A stretch of 64,000 bases of DNA from Mortierella sp. BCC40632 (lineage: Eukaryota > Mortierellomycota > Mortierellomycetes > Mortierellales > Mortierellaceae). This document shows, piece by piece, positions 22,682 to 35,113 of this stretch. Position 1 is the stretch's first letter; each line of letters begins with the position of its first letter. Location: NCBI GenBank assembly GCA_011634665.1, contig WAEK01000002.1:1323001-1387000 (forward strand), in the 5' to 3' direction. The notes below the pieces were generated by a model. That model was given only the letters and a program-made list of their open reading frames with translations, was not told where the DNA came from and did not search any database. The translations under genes were made by a program, and so were the position numbers.

Positions 22682-23755
22682 TCAGGAAGCCGATCGGACA
22701 GTGTGATAGAGTATCAAGGAACCATCAACTCGGGAGGGGTTGAGATTTCTAGTAAAAGAGAAACATTGAGTCAGTCGCTTAATTCGATCAAGAGCACTGC
22801 AACGACAAGGATATAGAATATCTTCAGAGATGATGGTGTTGCGCCATTTTACATATGAGACAGCTTATCTTGAGGTCAACGTATACCTTGAGAGTGCTGG
22901 TGCTCGATGCTCTTTGAGAACGTGATGAAGATGGGATTAAAACCCTCTTCATATTTCTTCCACCACAGCTTCAGCCGGACCAACGCGTCGCTAATTCGAC
23001 CACCACTAAAAGAAATCATCTTGTTCTCAAATGCAAGAAGGCTAATATCCGAGTTGTCTACCAAAAGGGGAGGGAGGGGAAGGGGTTCATGGCGCTCTTT
23101 TATGAGTACCAGAGTCGGGAGCATACACCTCTCGTTTACTTTCTGGCCTGGATAATCTCGTTTGACCCAATGTATCCCTGTTATCAGCAGTGTCCGCTAT
23201 TTTCAACAGCTCAGGCGGCTCTTTGTCCAGAAAGGGCTGATTTTTGAATTTCACCAGCATTCGGTATTCCATGGTACCTTCGACTCTCATTTGATAGTGT
23301 ACTACTGAATCCTACCTGTAGCTCATTATTTCCATGGCCTCTCATACGAAAAAAAAAAATGCACCAATGCATTATATCAGCAAACAACTACTGTTGTGAA
23401 TACCAGTATTGTCTAGTATACTATATCGATGTTTTTACCAGAGCGTACCTCTATGGAATGTTGTAACATCCATCTGATACCGTTTTTATTTTGTTCATCG
23501 GTATAGTTCAGTGGATACTCGACCACAGCCTCCACTCTTTCTTCTATAGCCCATGGGCTGCATCGAGCCACTATTTTGATCCGTTTGAAAGTTGCACTAG
23601 ACATCTATCCACAGAGGAATGAAAGAGGGAGATGAAAAATGCTGGGCTAAGCTGCATTAGCAGTAGACTATAGTGTAGGGTTCTCCAGGAACAGAAAGAT
23701 CTTGGGAAACACACCGGTCCACAAAATGAACCCGCTCCTCTTCTTCTTTTACTAT

Positions 23756-23798
<43 letters not shown>

Positions 23799-23996
23799 TT
23801 TTTCCAGGATTACTTGAGCATTAACTGGGCGGTGACACTGAAAGTGACAGGAAAGAGCCTTGACCCTTAGCAGACTTGATCATTCTCCAATTGTATAGCC
23901 AAACTTTTTCGGGATGAAAAGAGTTGTCGACCATCCTATTAATGGCGCTCATATCTCGGGTCAATCCATCTATCCATCTACTTTGTGGCCATTCTA
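22682..23996 (-). CDS. Candidate intron-rich gene of unknown function, 5' end unresolved
   Basis: Not recognised. On the minus strand five short open segments join in phase at GT-AG borders: 23839-23996 (after acceptor TGCCTGCAG behind a C-rich tract), 23449-23604, 23278-23311, 22887-23177 and 22682-22821. The third junction turns GAAG plus GGATAC into an unbroken frame where simple read-through would break. Readable parts include WIDGLTRDMSAINRMVDNSF, TFKRIKIVARCSPWAIEERV, GIHWVKRDYPGQKVNERCML, SDALVRLKLWWKKYEEGFNP and, at the end, NPSRVDGSLILYHTVRSAS before a stop. Introns would be 234, 137, 100 and 65 nt. The first segment needs one leftover base from an upstream exon that I could not place. 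Further possible exons lie at 24451-24597 and 24188-24287. No domain is recognised. It could also be a decayed gene. Confidence 0.35.
23761..23789. repeat. (CT)n microsatellite
   Basis: A perfect CT array of 29 bases, followed by a short CA run. In the candidate minus-strand gene it falls inside the intron between segments 23839-23996 and 23449-23604. Confidence 0.9.
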
Positions 23997-24418
23997 CTGC
24001 AGGCACAGGAGGGGGAGGGGGAAGGTGCTTTTTTTTCCTTCTTGCACGACCACACTTGCACTGTTGTACATCTTGTATTGACAAAAAAAAAAAAAAAAAA
24101 AAAAAGCTGTGTCTTTCGACCTCCGAGTATTGTAGGTATTGGTGAGAAAAAAAGGACGGTAGACTGTGGCTCCAACTACTTTTGGAAAATAATCCAGAAA
24201 CAAGTGCTCAGTGTTCTTGTGAATTCCATTTGACTTCATCTTGACCAAGAGTCTTTGTACCAAGTATTGATCAATGTTGAAGATCATCTTTTACCTTTCT
24301 GCAGTTGTAGCAGAGCCCTGTATCTTCTGTGGAAGGCTAGACTCGAGGAGCACTTTGGATCAACGGATTTGGTCCATGGAATGATCTGTGTGCACGCACG
24401 ACCAAAGTGGAGCCCAAC

Positions 24419-24449
<31 letters not shown>

Positions 24450-25070
24450 GTTAATTTGCTGTTCCCAGCGCGGTGATGTGGGGTAGAAGATCGATAAGAG
24501 GTTTAGAAAGAACAACTAGTTTCTGTTGGCCATTGACGATAACAAATGAAATAGGAAACCTACCCGAATCGATTCTCGCAACCAATGCATCAAAGGTCTT
24601 TTTCCTTTTTTTTTTTTTTTTTTTTTTCTTTTTTTTCCGAGCTGAGGGTCAAATTTATAAGCTTTGGCGGGGATTACAAAGCGAGGCAGTTGTTTGGTCG
24701 AGACAGACAGAAGCCTGTCCGTTTTACGTTTGAACGCGTGCTATCCAACGAGGGTTTCTGCCAATAGGGTCTCTCTCGATTTCCGGCGCCATGATACTTC
24801 TCTCTCTCTCTTTCTCTCTTTCTCTTCTTTCCCTCTCAGACAAGAAAGAGTACCCTGGTACCCCAGCTGCCTTCGAGACCACAAGCTGCTATTTTCCTTT
24901 ATCTTGTGGCTGAACAAACAACAGGCAGTCTGCTGTAACATGTCGACTCCAAAATGACGATAGAGTCAACAAATGAAGAGAAAGGTCTGCGCAAAAGAGT
25001 GGGCGAAGGGCAAGAGGATAATGGGAAAGACAAAGCGATACTTGTTCGTGGCAACAGAAGGCAATCCAAG

Positions 25071-25073
<3 letters not shown>

Positions 25074-25104
<31 letters not shown>
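25074..25104. repeat. (GA)n microsatellite
   Basis: A perfect AG dinucleotide array of about 31 bases followed by a T run, in the gene-poor stretch. Confidence 0.9.
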
Positions 25105-25106
<2 letters not shown>

Positions 25107-26842
25107 TTTTTTTTTTTATTTTTTTTTCCCAGGCAACCCTCCAGGAACAAAATCACGAAATCCTAACCTTGATTAGATTTTCAGGCACAAGGAAGAAAGA
25201 AGAGCGGTGGGGAAAGGGGAGAAGACAAGCTGCTGCGGAGGGGACATGCCGAAGTCGTTGTCTAGATTGGAGTGTTGTCTGTTGTGAATCCATCTGTTTG
25301 GATACATGGAGAAATTGGAGGCACTGGATGGACTGGAGGATGGCTCATGTTGTGCAGAGAAGCGGCTTGTAGAAGAAGAAGAGCCATTGGACGGTCAGAG
25401 ACAATCGACGCCGCCCATGTCAAATGGTACAATTCAAAAAAAAAAAAAAAAACCAGCCAGCCTGACAGGTTGATTCTTATTTTTTTGAGCACCCATGTGT
25501 TATGGATAGCCGAGAGTAGGTGGCGTCGTAGGTCTATCGACCCCTAGAGAAGCCAACTGGTTCATCATATGTCTAGTCGGGGTGTTTTTTGGTTTTTTTT
25601 TTTTTGTTTTTTGAGAGAGAGAGATGGAAGGTGGCTCTCTTACATGCCTCGACATGTTAGGCAATGAGGGAGCATGCCGGTCTGCATGACGGACTCTCTT
25701 TATTGCCATTCTTAATACTATTATTTTTCTTGCCTTTGTCCTCTGTTTAGACGACACACAGAAACACCTTTCTATTGGGGCTGTGTCCCTCGAACCTCAT
25801 CTCAAAGTGAGCAAACTGAGTCCAGCCCTTTTCCCGCTTTTGCTGAAAAACGACATCACCAATTACTCGAATTGTCAAAGTACGCCACTAATGCGAGTCC
25901 AAATGGGGAACAGTGCATGGGAAGACAAGAGTGTTTTCGTCCGAGGGAGAGTAGAGGGAGAGGGGATGGTCCAAAAGACCTTTTTCCGAGGTGATTCCCA
26001 GCAAAAAAAAAAAAAAAAAAACTTGGACATGTCGGTTACAGTAGGTCTCGACATGGAAGCTCCTTTCCGAACTTTCTAAAGGACCATGGCGGACCCATCC
26101 TCTGGATGCATTCTCTCTCCCTCTCCTCAGGAAAGGGCTGGAAACCTACTTTCCCCTCTCGCCTTCAACAGCACTCGCTGGATTCCACTCCGTCCCTCAT
26201 GTGCGGGTGTGAACGGTTGAGCCAGGATCTGACCAATCAGAGACGCGGTTCTAGCCCTTTGCGAAGCAGATGCATTCTCTTGTAAGCAGGGCCATGCGTG
26301 CCATGCACACGCGGACATATATGATTTTCTCGCGGAGAAGAAGAAAGAAAAAGGGGGGAGGGGAGAGAAGCGACGAGGACAACGCCCTGATGATATCTGG
26401 CATGGTCTCCTCCTCTTCTTCTTCTTCTTCCCCCTTCTTGGCCTGTTCGCCCATGCCGAGCCTGACAACGTTAGTGTCGTCCGTGTCCGCTCCTCTCCTC
26501 TCCTCTCCTCTCCTCTGTGGTTTACCACTCTCCTCCGCAAGTCAACACCTCGAGGCGTCCGTTGCACAGAGCACCGAGAGAGAGAGCAACCTGCGAGGCG
26601 AGACGACAAGGCAAAGCTCTCTCTATCTTTCTCTCTGTGAACATGGTGACACACGAGCGCAAGTACAAGTTGCCGTGCACCCCACCTGTAATAATATGCA
26701 AGGCAAGCTCAACCGTCATCAACAGTGGAGCCGACGTATCGACAGTGAGGTGAAGAGAGAGGGCGCCGTGGCCTCGCATGACGCAGCCAGGGGTTGGCGT
26801 GTTCTCTGTCTTTACACCTCATTGAGCAAAGGCACGCAATAA

Positions 26843-26848
26843 TATAAA
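26843..26848 (+). promoter_or_regulatory. Candidate TATA box of the ABC transporter gene
   Basis: TATAAA lies about 340 bases before the first ATG, followed by pyrimidine-rich sequence and a 33-base T run. The distance allows a leader of about 300 bases. Position and motif only. Confidence 0.35.
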
Positions 26849-26873
26849 GCCGCACCCCTCTTTCGCTCTCTTT

Positions 26874-26907
<34 letters not shown>

Positions 26908-27185
26908 CTTCTCTTTTGTTTGCCCGCCTTTCTTCTTCGTTTTCTCTTTCTCTCACAATCTCTATCTCTCTCTCCTTCCTTGGCTGCACAACTAGCTTTG
27001 CATTTGCATCGCTTTTTATTTTTTTATTTTTTTTTTTTTTTTTTCATTGCGCTTTCCAGATGCATTGCTGCATCTTACTACTCCACCCTCCCCGGTGATC
27101 CCCTCCCTCTATCTCCCCGAGGAAGTGGCCTTCCCAAGAGCCTGACGAGCTCAGCCCCGCTTCTCCAGGAGAGCCCCTGAACACC

Positions 27186-27232
27186 ATGAGTGTCCCTTTT
27201 GAGTATGTTTTTGTCGGAATGCACCCCAGCCA

Positions 27233-27283
<51 letters not shown>

Positions 27284-30200
27284 GGGTCTCCAAACGAATC
27301 CTAACAACCTCTCTGCCTCACTGCTGTCAATAGGACCCTGCAGGCAGCTTTGCCCCTGGCTTACTCGGCCGCTTCGGCCCTGACACTTTTCTACCTTTCG
27401 CGGAAACCTGTCCACCTAGATCAATATGACGCCCTCAAAGACTCTGTCGATGAGATCGACGCCAACACGGAGCCAACCAGCCAGTCGAGTGGCTCAGGTA
27501 CAGGATCAGCGGACGAATCGACCGCTGCTGATCAGTTCCAGGCCCAGTTCCAGAGACAACGGGCCAAAGTCTTGTATATCCACCTCGCCCGATTGGGCCT
27601 GACCTTTCTAGAGCTTGGCCTGGCCATCCTGACCATCTTTCTCGTTTACTCTGCTCAAGACGATACCAATGACGGAACGAACGACCCCAATGGGATCACA
27701 GACCAACACTCGCTCTCAAGTCTATTTGCTCAGGTTCTCGCCTGGACATATGCTGCTGCCTTGACCTCTGCACTGGTTCTCCGACCTGCTGTGGCCTCTC
27801 AGTTCTGGATCCGACCTCAACTCGATTTCTTTTACATTCTCCAAGTGATTCTTGTCAGTGTCCAACTTTACCTCTCGGATGTTCTTACGACCCCTGTCTC
27901 GGAATGGTCCCTGGGAATCAAGTTGGATCTTTTTGTTTGGTTGACAGGTCTTGGTCTGTTGTGGACTTCGTTGAGGACAAGATCCTATGAACCCTGGCAA
28001 TCTGAACGAAAGCTTCAGGCTGGTGAGATCCGAAGAACACCTTCGGCCGAGTATGCATCGTCCACCTATTCGCAGTTGACTTATGCCTGGGTAAACCCCT
28101 TGGTGTACCTTGGTTTCCAACGACCTCTGCAAGACGTTGACCTTCCTGATCTCGAGGTGTCTGACCTCTCTCGGCGTTCGATCAAGAACTTTAGAGAGTT
28201 CAAGTAAGTTTTCTTTCTTTCTCTTTCTCTGTCTGTCTCTTTGCTATTGCTGCACTAATCAAGAAAGAAAAAAAGAAAAGGAAAAAAAAATTAAGCTCAA
28301 CCTTTCTCTCTCTCTCTCTCTTCCTCTCTCTCTCTCTCTCTCGATTGTCACTCCCCCTCTCTACGTTGTTTCCCTTATTAGGCGAGGAAACTTCACCCGG
28401 TCTCTGATTGCTGCTCTTCGCTGGGAATTTATCATCCAGCTCTTCTGGGCCATTCCCTGGAGCATCGCTGTCAACCTCTCGCCCTACTGTCTCAACAAGA
28501 TCATCAAGTACATCGAATGCAAGGACTGTGGCCCTCCCACCGTCTACAACTATGCTTGGGTTTTTGCTCTCCTCATCTCCTCTCTGATCGAGTCCGTCCT
28601 CCTCCAGGCTGCTCTCCACAAGGGCCGTCGTATCTATGTCCACTGTGCTTCCATCTGCAATGCCGAGGTCTTTGAGAAGTCTCTGCGTCGCAAGGATATT
28701 GCCTCTGTCGACAAGAAGGAGGAGAACAGTGAGAAGGATCCAGAGGACGAGGACAACAAGGGCTCGGTTAATGTTTCGAGTAAGTTTACATTCTTCCTCT
28801 TCTCTTTTGAGTGTGTACAACAGGAAACTTTCCTGGCTCTGATAAGCTTCGGGACTAGTGAGAGGGAGAAGAAAGAAAACCAGATCGATGAATGAATTAA
28901 TGTTTACTCACAGCAAAATGTTCCACTCGAATCACAACATACTTACTACTATTAGACTTGATCGCTGTCGACGTGAGAAAGCTCGAGATGCCATTCAGCT
29001 ACCTCTTTTACTTGTACGGATACCCAGTCCAGTTCATCATTGCTGGCGTTCAGCTCTACTGGCTTCTTGGATACGCTGCCCTGGTCGGCATCGGCTTTAT
29101 GCTTGGCTCCTACCCCTTGCCCGCCAAACTCTATGCCATGATCATGAAGCTCTTCAAGGACATTATGAACAAGAAGGACGAGCGCATGGATGCCCTCAAC
29201 GAGATGCTTTCCGCTATCCGCATCGTCAAGTTCTTTGGCTGGGAATCCAAGTTTGAGGAAAAAATCACTGCTGCCCGTAACAAGGAGTTGAAGAGAACCA
29301 AGGAATCCTTCCGACAAATCATTCTTGCAGATGTCGTCTGGATGATCATGCCTCTGCTCAACATTGTCGTCGTCCTCATGGCCTACACCAAGCTCTTTGG
29401 TCATGACATCTCGGCTTCCAAGATGTTCACAACCTTGGCCCTGTTCAACATTATGCGTCAAGCCCTCAATATCTTGCCCTGGACCATCAAGTCGACCATG
29501 CAAGGCGTCGTCAGTTTGAAGCGTATCAACCAGTTCCTGGAGGAGGAAGAACTTGTCAAAGACACAACCATCACTCAACTTGACGGAAAGGCTGTCTGGA
29601 ACGGTACCTCTACTCCTACCATCGGCTTTACCAACGCTACATTCATCTGGCCCAACAGGGAGAATGCGCAAGTGACCAAGAAGACTCCCAAGAAGGAACC
29701 TCTGTTGAAGCGGATCAAAGCCAAGTTTGTCAAGGCACCTACTCCTCCCGTGGTTGAACCTGTGGCCGAACCCGAGGTGGTTCAGGAACGATTCAAACTC
29801 AAGAATATTCAAATTGACTTTCCTGTCGGAAAATTGTCCCTGATTGTCGGTCCCACGGGTTCGGGCAAGTCTGCTTTGCTCTTGGCCTTGCTTGGAGAGA
29901 TGGAACGTCTTGAAGGAAAAGTGTATCTCCCTCGTTTGGATTATGATGAGAATGGCTCGAATGATCGTGGTTCAGGCATCGCCTACGTTGCCCAGACAGC
30001 CTGGCTTCAGAACACTTCGATCCGTAACAATATTTTGTTTGGACGAGAGTTTGATCAAGAACGTTATGATGCTGTGGTCGAGGGTTGTGCCCTTGCAACG
30101 GATTTTGAGATCTTGGAGGCTGGAGATGGTACCGAGATTGGTGAACAGGGAATTACACTTTCGGGTGGTCAGAAGCAACGTGTGTCATTAGCTCGTGCCA

Positions 30201-32647
30201 TCTACTCGGATGCCAAGGTCTTGCTTCTGGATGACTGTCTCTCAGCCGTAGATACTCATACAGGAAAACAACTCTTCCAGACTCTGACCGGACCTTTGCT
30301 CCAAGGACGCACTGTCCTCATGGCCACACATCAGGTTCAACTCACGCTCAACTCGGCCGACCTTGTGATTGTGTTGAACAAGGGTGAGATCCTGGGATCA
30401 GGTACTCCTGAAGAAGCCGTCCGCAACGAATGGGTCGAGAACGTGAACCTTGCAGGACCACTGTCGGATGTCGATAGCGAGGTCAGCACTTTGGATGACG
30501 GTGAACAGCAGGAGAAGAAGGCAAAGAAGACCGACAAGTCCAAAATTTCGGTCAAGTTGACCGAAGAGGAAAAGAAGGCAGAGGGCTCTGTTGCCTGGTC
30601 TGTCTACAAGACATATCTTGTCGCCTCGGGTGGTTGGGCTTTCTGGATTGGACTTATTATTCTCTTCCTTGGTCGTGAGGTGATTGATGTTGGTCAAAAT
30701 GCATGGCTTGCCATCTGGGCCAACAAGATGGCTGAAGCAACTGGATCCTTTGCGATTGCATCTTTCAAGACCGTGACACCCCAACCTATTCTCGAATCTG
30801 TCTATGCCGCATTCGTCCCTCGGGATGGAAGCGAGTATGGTGCCATAACAATGACTCTCTTTGGCAAGGGAACTGCCGAGACTGTGAATGTTGATTTCTA
30901 CTTGGGTGTCTATATCTCTCTCTGTGTTCTCACGATGATCATCGGATCCCTAACAAGTTATTACACGGTCCTTGGAGGTCTCAAGGCTTCGCAAGTGTTG
31001 CATGAAAAGTTGTTGTTCAAGATCACTCGCGCCAAGGTCCGCTTCTTTGACACGACCCCGATTGGTCGAATTGTCAACCGATTCAGTTCCGATATCTCGA
31101 CGATTGACGAGGAGATGAGCAACGGATTGAACGGTCTCTTTGGATCCTTTGTCACTGTCCTCGGTATTGTGGTCATCATCTCGGTCAACATGCCCTTGTT
31201 TATGATTCCCGGTGTCTTTATTGTGATTGTCTATGGCTTGATTGGTGCCGTCTACGTTCCCGTCTCACGCGACTTGAAGCGACTCAACTCGAACTCGCGC
31301 TCACCGATCTTGAATCACTTTAACGAGGCCCTTACTGGATTGGCGACCATCCGTGCTTTCGGTTACGAAAAGCGCTTCTTGTCCAAGAACCTTGTCAACC
31401 TCGATGATAACAACAGAACATTCTTTTTGTTGTGGTCGACCAACCGTTGGTTGCACTGGCGTGTTGATATTGCAGGAGCCATGGTCGCTTTCACCACAGG
31501 TATCTTGATCCTCCAGAGCTGGGGTAGCATCGAACCCGGTTGGGCCGCTCTCAGCTTGACGTATGCGCTCATGTTTACTGGAACCATTGTCTGGGTGATT
31601 CGTATCTATGCTCAGAACGAGATGAACTTGAACTCGGTCGAGCGTGTTTCCGAGTATATGGATCTGGAAGAGGAGCCACCAGGTATCATCGAGGGCTCTC
31701 GTCCACCTGCTTCATGGCCCCATGCTGGAGAGATTGTGGTTGACCACTTGACGATGCGCTATGCACCAGATGCACCAGATGTGATCAAGGATGTCTCGTT
31801 CAAGATCAACGCTGGTGAAAAGGTTGGTGTTGTTGGTCGTACAGGATCAGGCAAGTCGACGTTTGCAATCAGTTTGTTCCGCTTTATGGATCCTGTCCGG
31901 GGTACCATCACGATCGACGGTGTGGATATTTGCAAGATTGGTCTCCAGGATCTGAGATCCAACCTGACGATTATTCCTCAAGACCCCATCCTGTTCAAGG
32001 GTACCCTTCGCTCGAACTTGGATCCCTTTGGAGAGCGTGAGGATCGAGAGTTATGGGAGGCTCTGAGAAGAAGTCATTTGATTCCTGACTCGAGGGCGTC
32101 CTCTGTTCCTGCCAGCAAGCGAAATAGTCAAGAGATCACGGCCTCATCCTCGTCTGCTGACAACACGTCCAAGTCGCCCGCTGCTTCTTTGAAGGGCTCA
32201 TCGGTTGGGGAGTCCGAGACGGTCGACCCATCCAAGATTACCCTCGATACCCCCGTAAAGGAGCACGGATCCAACTTTTCACAGGGTCAGCGTCAATTGA
32301 TTGCCTTGGCTCGAGCCTTGGTTCGTCAGTCCAAGATCATTGTGATGGACGAGGCCACGGCGAGTGTCGATTTTGAGACGGATCTCAAGATCCAAACCAC
32401 AATCCGTGAAGAAATGTCCACGGCGACCATTCTGACGATTGCGCACCGAATCCGAACCATTGCCGACTTTGATCGTGTCTTGGTGATGAATGCAGGTGAA
32501 GTGGCCGAGTTTGACAAGCCCCTGACGTTGATGAAGCAAGAAGACAGCATTTTCCGATCGATGTGTGAACGTTCTTCTGAATTTGATGCTCTCCTGGCCA
32601 TTGCCGAGGAGAAGGAGCGTAAAGATGCAGCAGCAAGACGTTCGTAG
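27186..32647 (+). CDS. ABC transporter, subfamily C (MRP/YCF1 type), full length with TMD0
   Basis: Exons 27186-27202 (17 nt), 27334-28203, 28382-28779 and 28956-32647 join in phase into 1658 residues. The first 230 residues hold about five hydrophobic helices, matching the TMD0 of MRP1/YCF1-type pumps. TMD1 follows, then NBD1: Walker A GPTGSGKSA near 727, signature LSGGQKQRVSLARA near 830, Walker B LLLDDCLSAVD near 851. TMD2 precedes NBD2: Walker A GRTGSGKST near 1390, signature FSQGQRQLIALARAL near 1536, Walker B IIVMDEATASVD near 1557. NBD1 has Asp where catalytic Glu is usual, typical of ABCC proteins with one competent ATP site. A Ser-rich insert of about 50 residues lies in NBD2 before its signature. 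Family members export glutathione conjugates and other organic anions, often into the vacuole. The 17-nt exon is supported by donor GTATGT and exact phase. Confidence 0.93.
27245..27281. repeat. (TC)n microsatellite in ABCC intron 1
   Basis: A TC array of about 37 bases within the 131-nt first intron. It supplies the polypyrimidine stretch between the 17-nt first coding exon and exon 2. Confidence 0.9.
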
Positions 32648-33418
32648 AGTGTATGAGAACTATTGATGAAGGAGAGAAGAGGAAGGGAGGAGGGGGAGTT
32701 TCTCAACCTCTCTACTTTTCTTCCCTCCTCCTCTTGTAATTTTCCTTTCTTTTTTTTTTGTATAGCCTATCCAGAGTATAGTGGTCATTGTCGTAGATAG
32801 TCTCTCTTCCTTCTCTCTCTTTCTCTTTTTCTGTCTCTATTCATTTAATTTATAAAGCAATTCATTATCGGAAAAAAAAATATGTCCTGTGGTCAGCTTA
32901 GTGCCTTTTCGCACATTGTGTAAAGAGACAAGCGCTAGTGGCTCTTAGTCTAACGGTTGACTAGCGCAACCATCGCATGAAGCGAAAACTAACAGCAACT
33001 CTTTGAGATCCATATGATAAAAAAAAAAAAAAAAAAAGATCTGGGGGCAATGGCGGGACCTCTCTACGATCGCGGTTGTTGGAATGGTCAAAAAGGTGGC
33101 GGTGTGTGGGAGATGGTACATAGAGCTTTTTTACTAGTACTTGACTGACTTCATTGAAGAGACTTGCACAAGCTACTGCTAGTAGAGAAAGACATCAGGG
33201 TTCATTTTCTTTTGGTGATACTATGGGTCATGACAGCAAGAGACTATGCAAGTTGAAAAAAAAAAATAAAAAAAATAAAAAAGGGAAAAGCTTTTACACT
33301 ATGTGAAATCTATGGTAGTAAAGGGAATGCAAAAAAAAAAAACAAGAACAAAAGAAGGAAAAAAAATGAAATGGAATGAAATGGAATGAAATGAAAGCAA
33401 AAACATAAACATGCCAGC
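32648..33418. other. Convergent 3' region between ABCC and carrier genes
   Basis: No gene seen. Poly-A runs occur at 33019-33037 and 33259-33281, and a short GGAATGAAAT-type tandem repeat at about 33367-33395. It must hold the 3' ends of both flanking transcripts. A tRNA-like stretch at 32934-32990 was considered and rejected. Confidence 0.6.
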
Positions 33419-35113
33419 TTATGAAAATTGACGAGAGAGGAGTTCAAAAGTCATAAAGATAATGGCACTCGAAGGTGCCGACCGGGCCACTGTGATGCCA
33501 CACCCCCGGTAAAGACCTCGAATACCCTCCGATCGAAAGATTTCTTGCCCTGTGGCCAAGAAGCCCTTCTTGGCGGCCTGAAGTGCTCCACTGCCTCCTT
33601 TTTGTTGTCGCAATACATCCTCTGTTTGCATATGACTCTTGATACAATCTGCAGGAAAGAGAATGAAATTGTAGGCCATGCCCGAAAGAGCACCTGCAAA
33701 CATAAGATGAGGTGGCCTCAAATCCTCTCGCGTGACCTTCTTGCCAGGTGCCGCACGGACCTGTTCGCGAGCAATCAGCATTCGACAGATGGCCTCATAG
33801 GATCCAAACCAAGCTGCACCTCCTCCCGTCTCTCGTAGAAAAGTAGGGAAGTGACCATGGTAGAATCCTCGAAGGCCATTTTGGGTATAGATATGTCGGA
33901 TCACACTCAAGGGACCGTTATGAAGTGCCTTGGCTGGGATGGAAGCGGCTGCTCGGGCAGCACCATGGCCAGTGCTCTCCTTGGTATACAAGTGTCCGAT
34001 CTGTTGGACCTGCAACTTGCACTTGACCAACTCTACGGGGGTCAACACAACGGAGGCAAAGACACCGGAGATGGCACCAGAGAGACATAACATAGGGATG
34101 GACAAAGGGGCGGGTTCACCATCTTGATCCGGAACTGCGACAAGTTCGCGAAGCATGTCCTGAGCGCGTCTGTAACCAACAAAGAGCACTGCGTTCTCTA
34201 GCATTGCACCGACCAAAGGTGAGGAAAGGCCCTTTAATTAAAAAAAAGAAAAGAAAAAGAAAACAGTCAGGTTAGGTCAAGAGTCATAGTTCGTAAGTGT
34301 GTGTAAAACCTTAATATGATAGGGAAAAAAATGTCCGGATCGCAACTCTGGGGTTCTACCGCACATACACACGCACACACACACATTTTCTCCACAAAAA
34401 ACCCGATTAAAGAGGAGAGAGAGAGAATGTGTGTGTGTGTCGGGCATTGCAGACAAGAGAGGAGAATGAATAATAACAATAAAAAAGAGCAAGACAGCTA
34501 AGAGAGAGAGAGAGAGAGAGAGACAGGCTTGTGCGCCGCGTGCTCCTCGAGACTTACATTGTAGAGTCCGAGAAAACCTTCGTTCCTGATCGTTTGTCGG
34601 AAACAGTCGATGGGTCCCTTGAAAATGGGGTGATCCAAAGGTTGGGTTTGAAGACGGACCTTGACTGTGTCAAAGGGAAACTCAACAAACTTGCCTGCTA
34701 CTCCTGCAATCTACACACATTGAATGGGAGGAAATAGAAAATAATAATGATAATAATAATAATAAAAGAGAGAGAGATAAGGATTGGCTTGTTAAGGATT
34801 GGAGCGACAGGAGCCATGGAGCAGTGGTTGGTACCAAAAAAGTGACTCTTCTCTGTCTCCGGAGACGGATAACGTTTCTACTAAAGGGTAGCGGCAGCCC
34901 AAGGTTTGGCGCCAAGTAGTGTGGCCTAGTCGGCAAAAAAGATCCTCCTGGGGAATGAAAAAAGGAAAGAAAGGGGAGACTTACGGATCCAAAGGCGAGG
35001 TCTTTGAGAGACTGCTCACTCTTGTCCGAGATGGTAACCTTGGAGGACTCATGGGCGGTAGCCGCAAGGTCCGTCAACTTGTTCTCGGGGAAAGGACTGT
35101 AGGAGTGAGCCAT
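33419..35113 (-). CDS. ORT1: Mitochondrial carrier family protein, ornithine carrier type
   Basis: Minus-strand exons 34985-35113, 34558-34710 and 33419-34231 give 364 residues; all junctions are phase 0 with donor GTAAGT. The three tandem repeats of the carrier family each carry the P-x-D/E-x-x-K signature: [24 protein letters not shown] and [12 protein letters not shown]. The N-terminal 40 residues are polar. [17 protein letters not shown] after repeat 1 and the [21 protein letters not shown] block agree with fungal ornithine/arginine carriers (ORT1/ARG11, arg-13), which exchange ornithine across the inner membrane for arginine synthesis. The family call is firm; substrate is by resemblance only. 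The start ATG begins exon 1 directly after a pyrimidine-rich leader (GA-rich on the + strand). Confidence 0.85.

Larger units (their letters stand above)
23997..27185. other. 3.2 kb gene-poor stretch with exon-like fragments and ABCC promoter
   Basis: At 24451-24597 the minus strand encodes 48 residues containing RFPISFVIVNGQQKLVVLSK and a stop directly before a poly-A run. At 24188-24287 it encodes MIFNIDQYLVQRLLVKMKSN. These may be upstream exons of the neighbouring minus-strand candidate, but no donor or acceptor set joins them. The remainder holds poly-T runs (24422-24449, 26875-26907), a GA array and the CT-rich promoter of the ABC transporter gene. Confidence 0.4.

Noticed and set aside
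25262..25547. Protein-like frames on both strands
   Set aside because: Both strands look equally coding and no splice signals tie them to a gene; taken as chance.
26127..26842. Overlapping long frames on both strands upstream of the ABC transporter
   Set aside because: Low-complexity Ser/Arg/Glu translation of CT-rich promoter DNA; conflicting strands.
20620..27185. Transposable element as explanation of the gene-poor stretch
   Set aside because: No long terminal repeats, terminal inverted repeats, reverse transcriptase, integrase or transposase motifs were seen.
32934..32990. tRNA-like stretch with an A-box-like TAGTCTAACGGTTG
   Set aside because: No B box (GGTTCGAATCC type) and no cloverleaf could be drawn.
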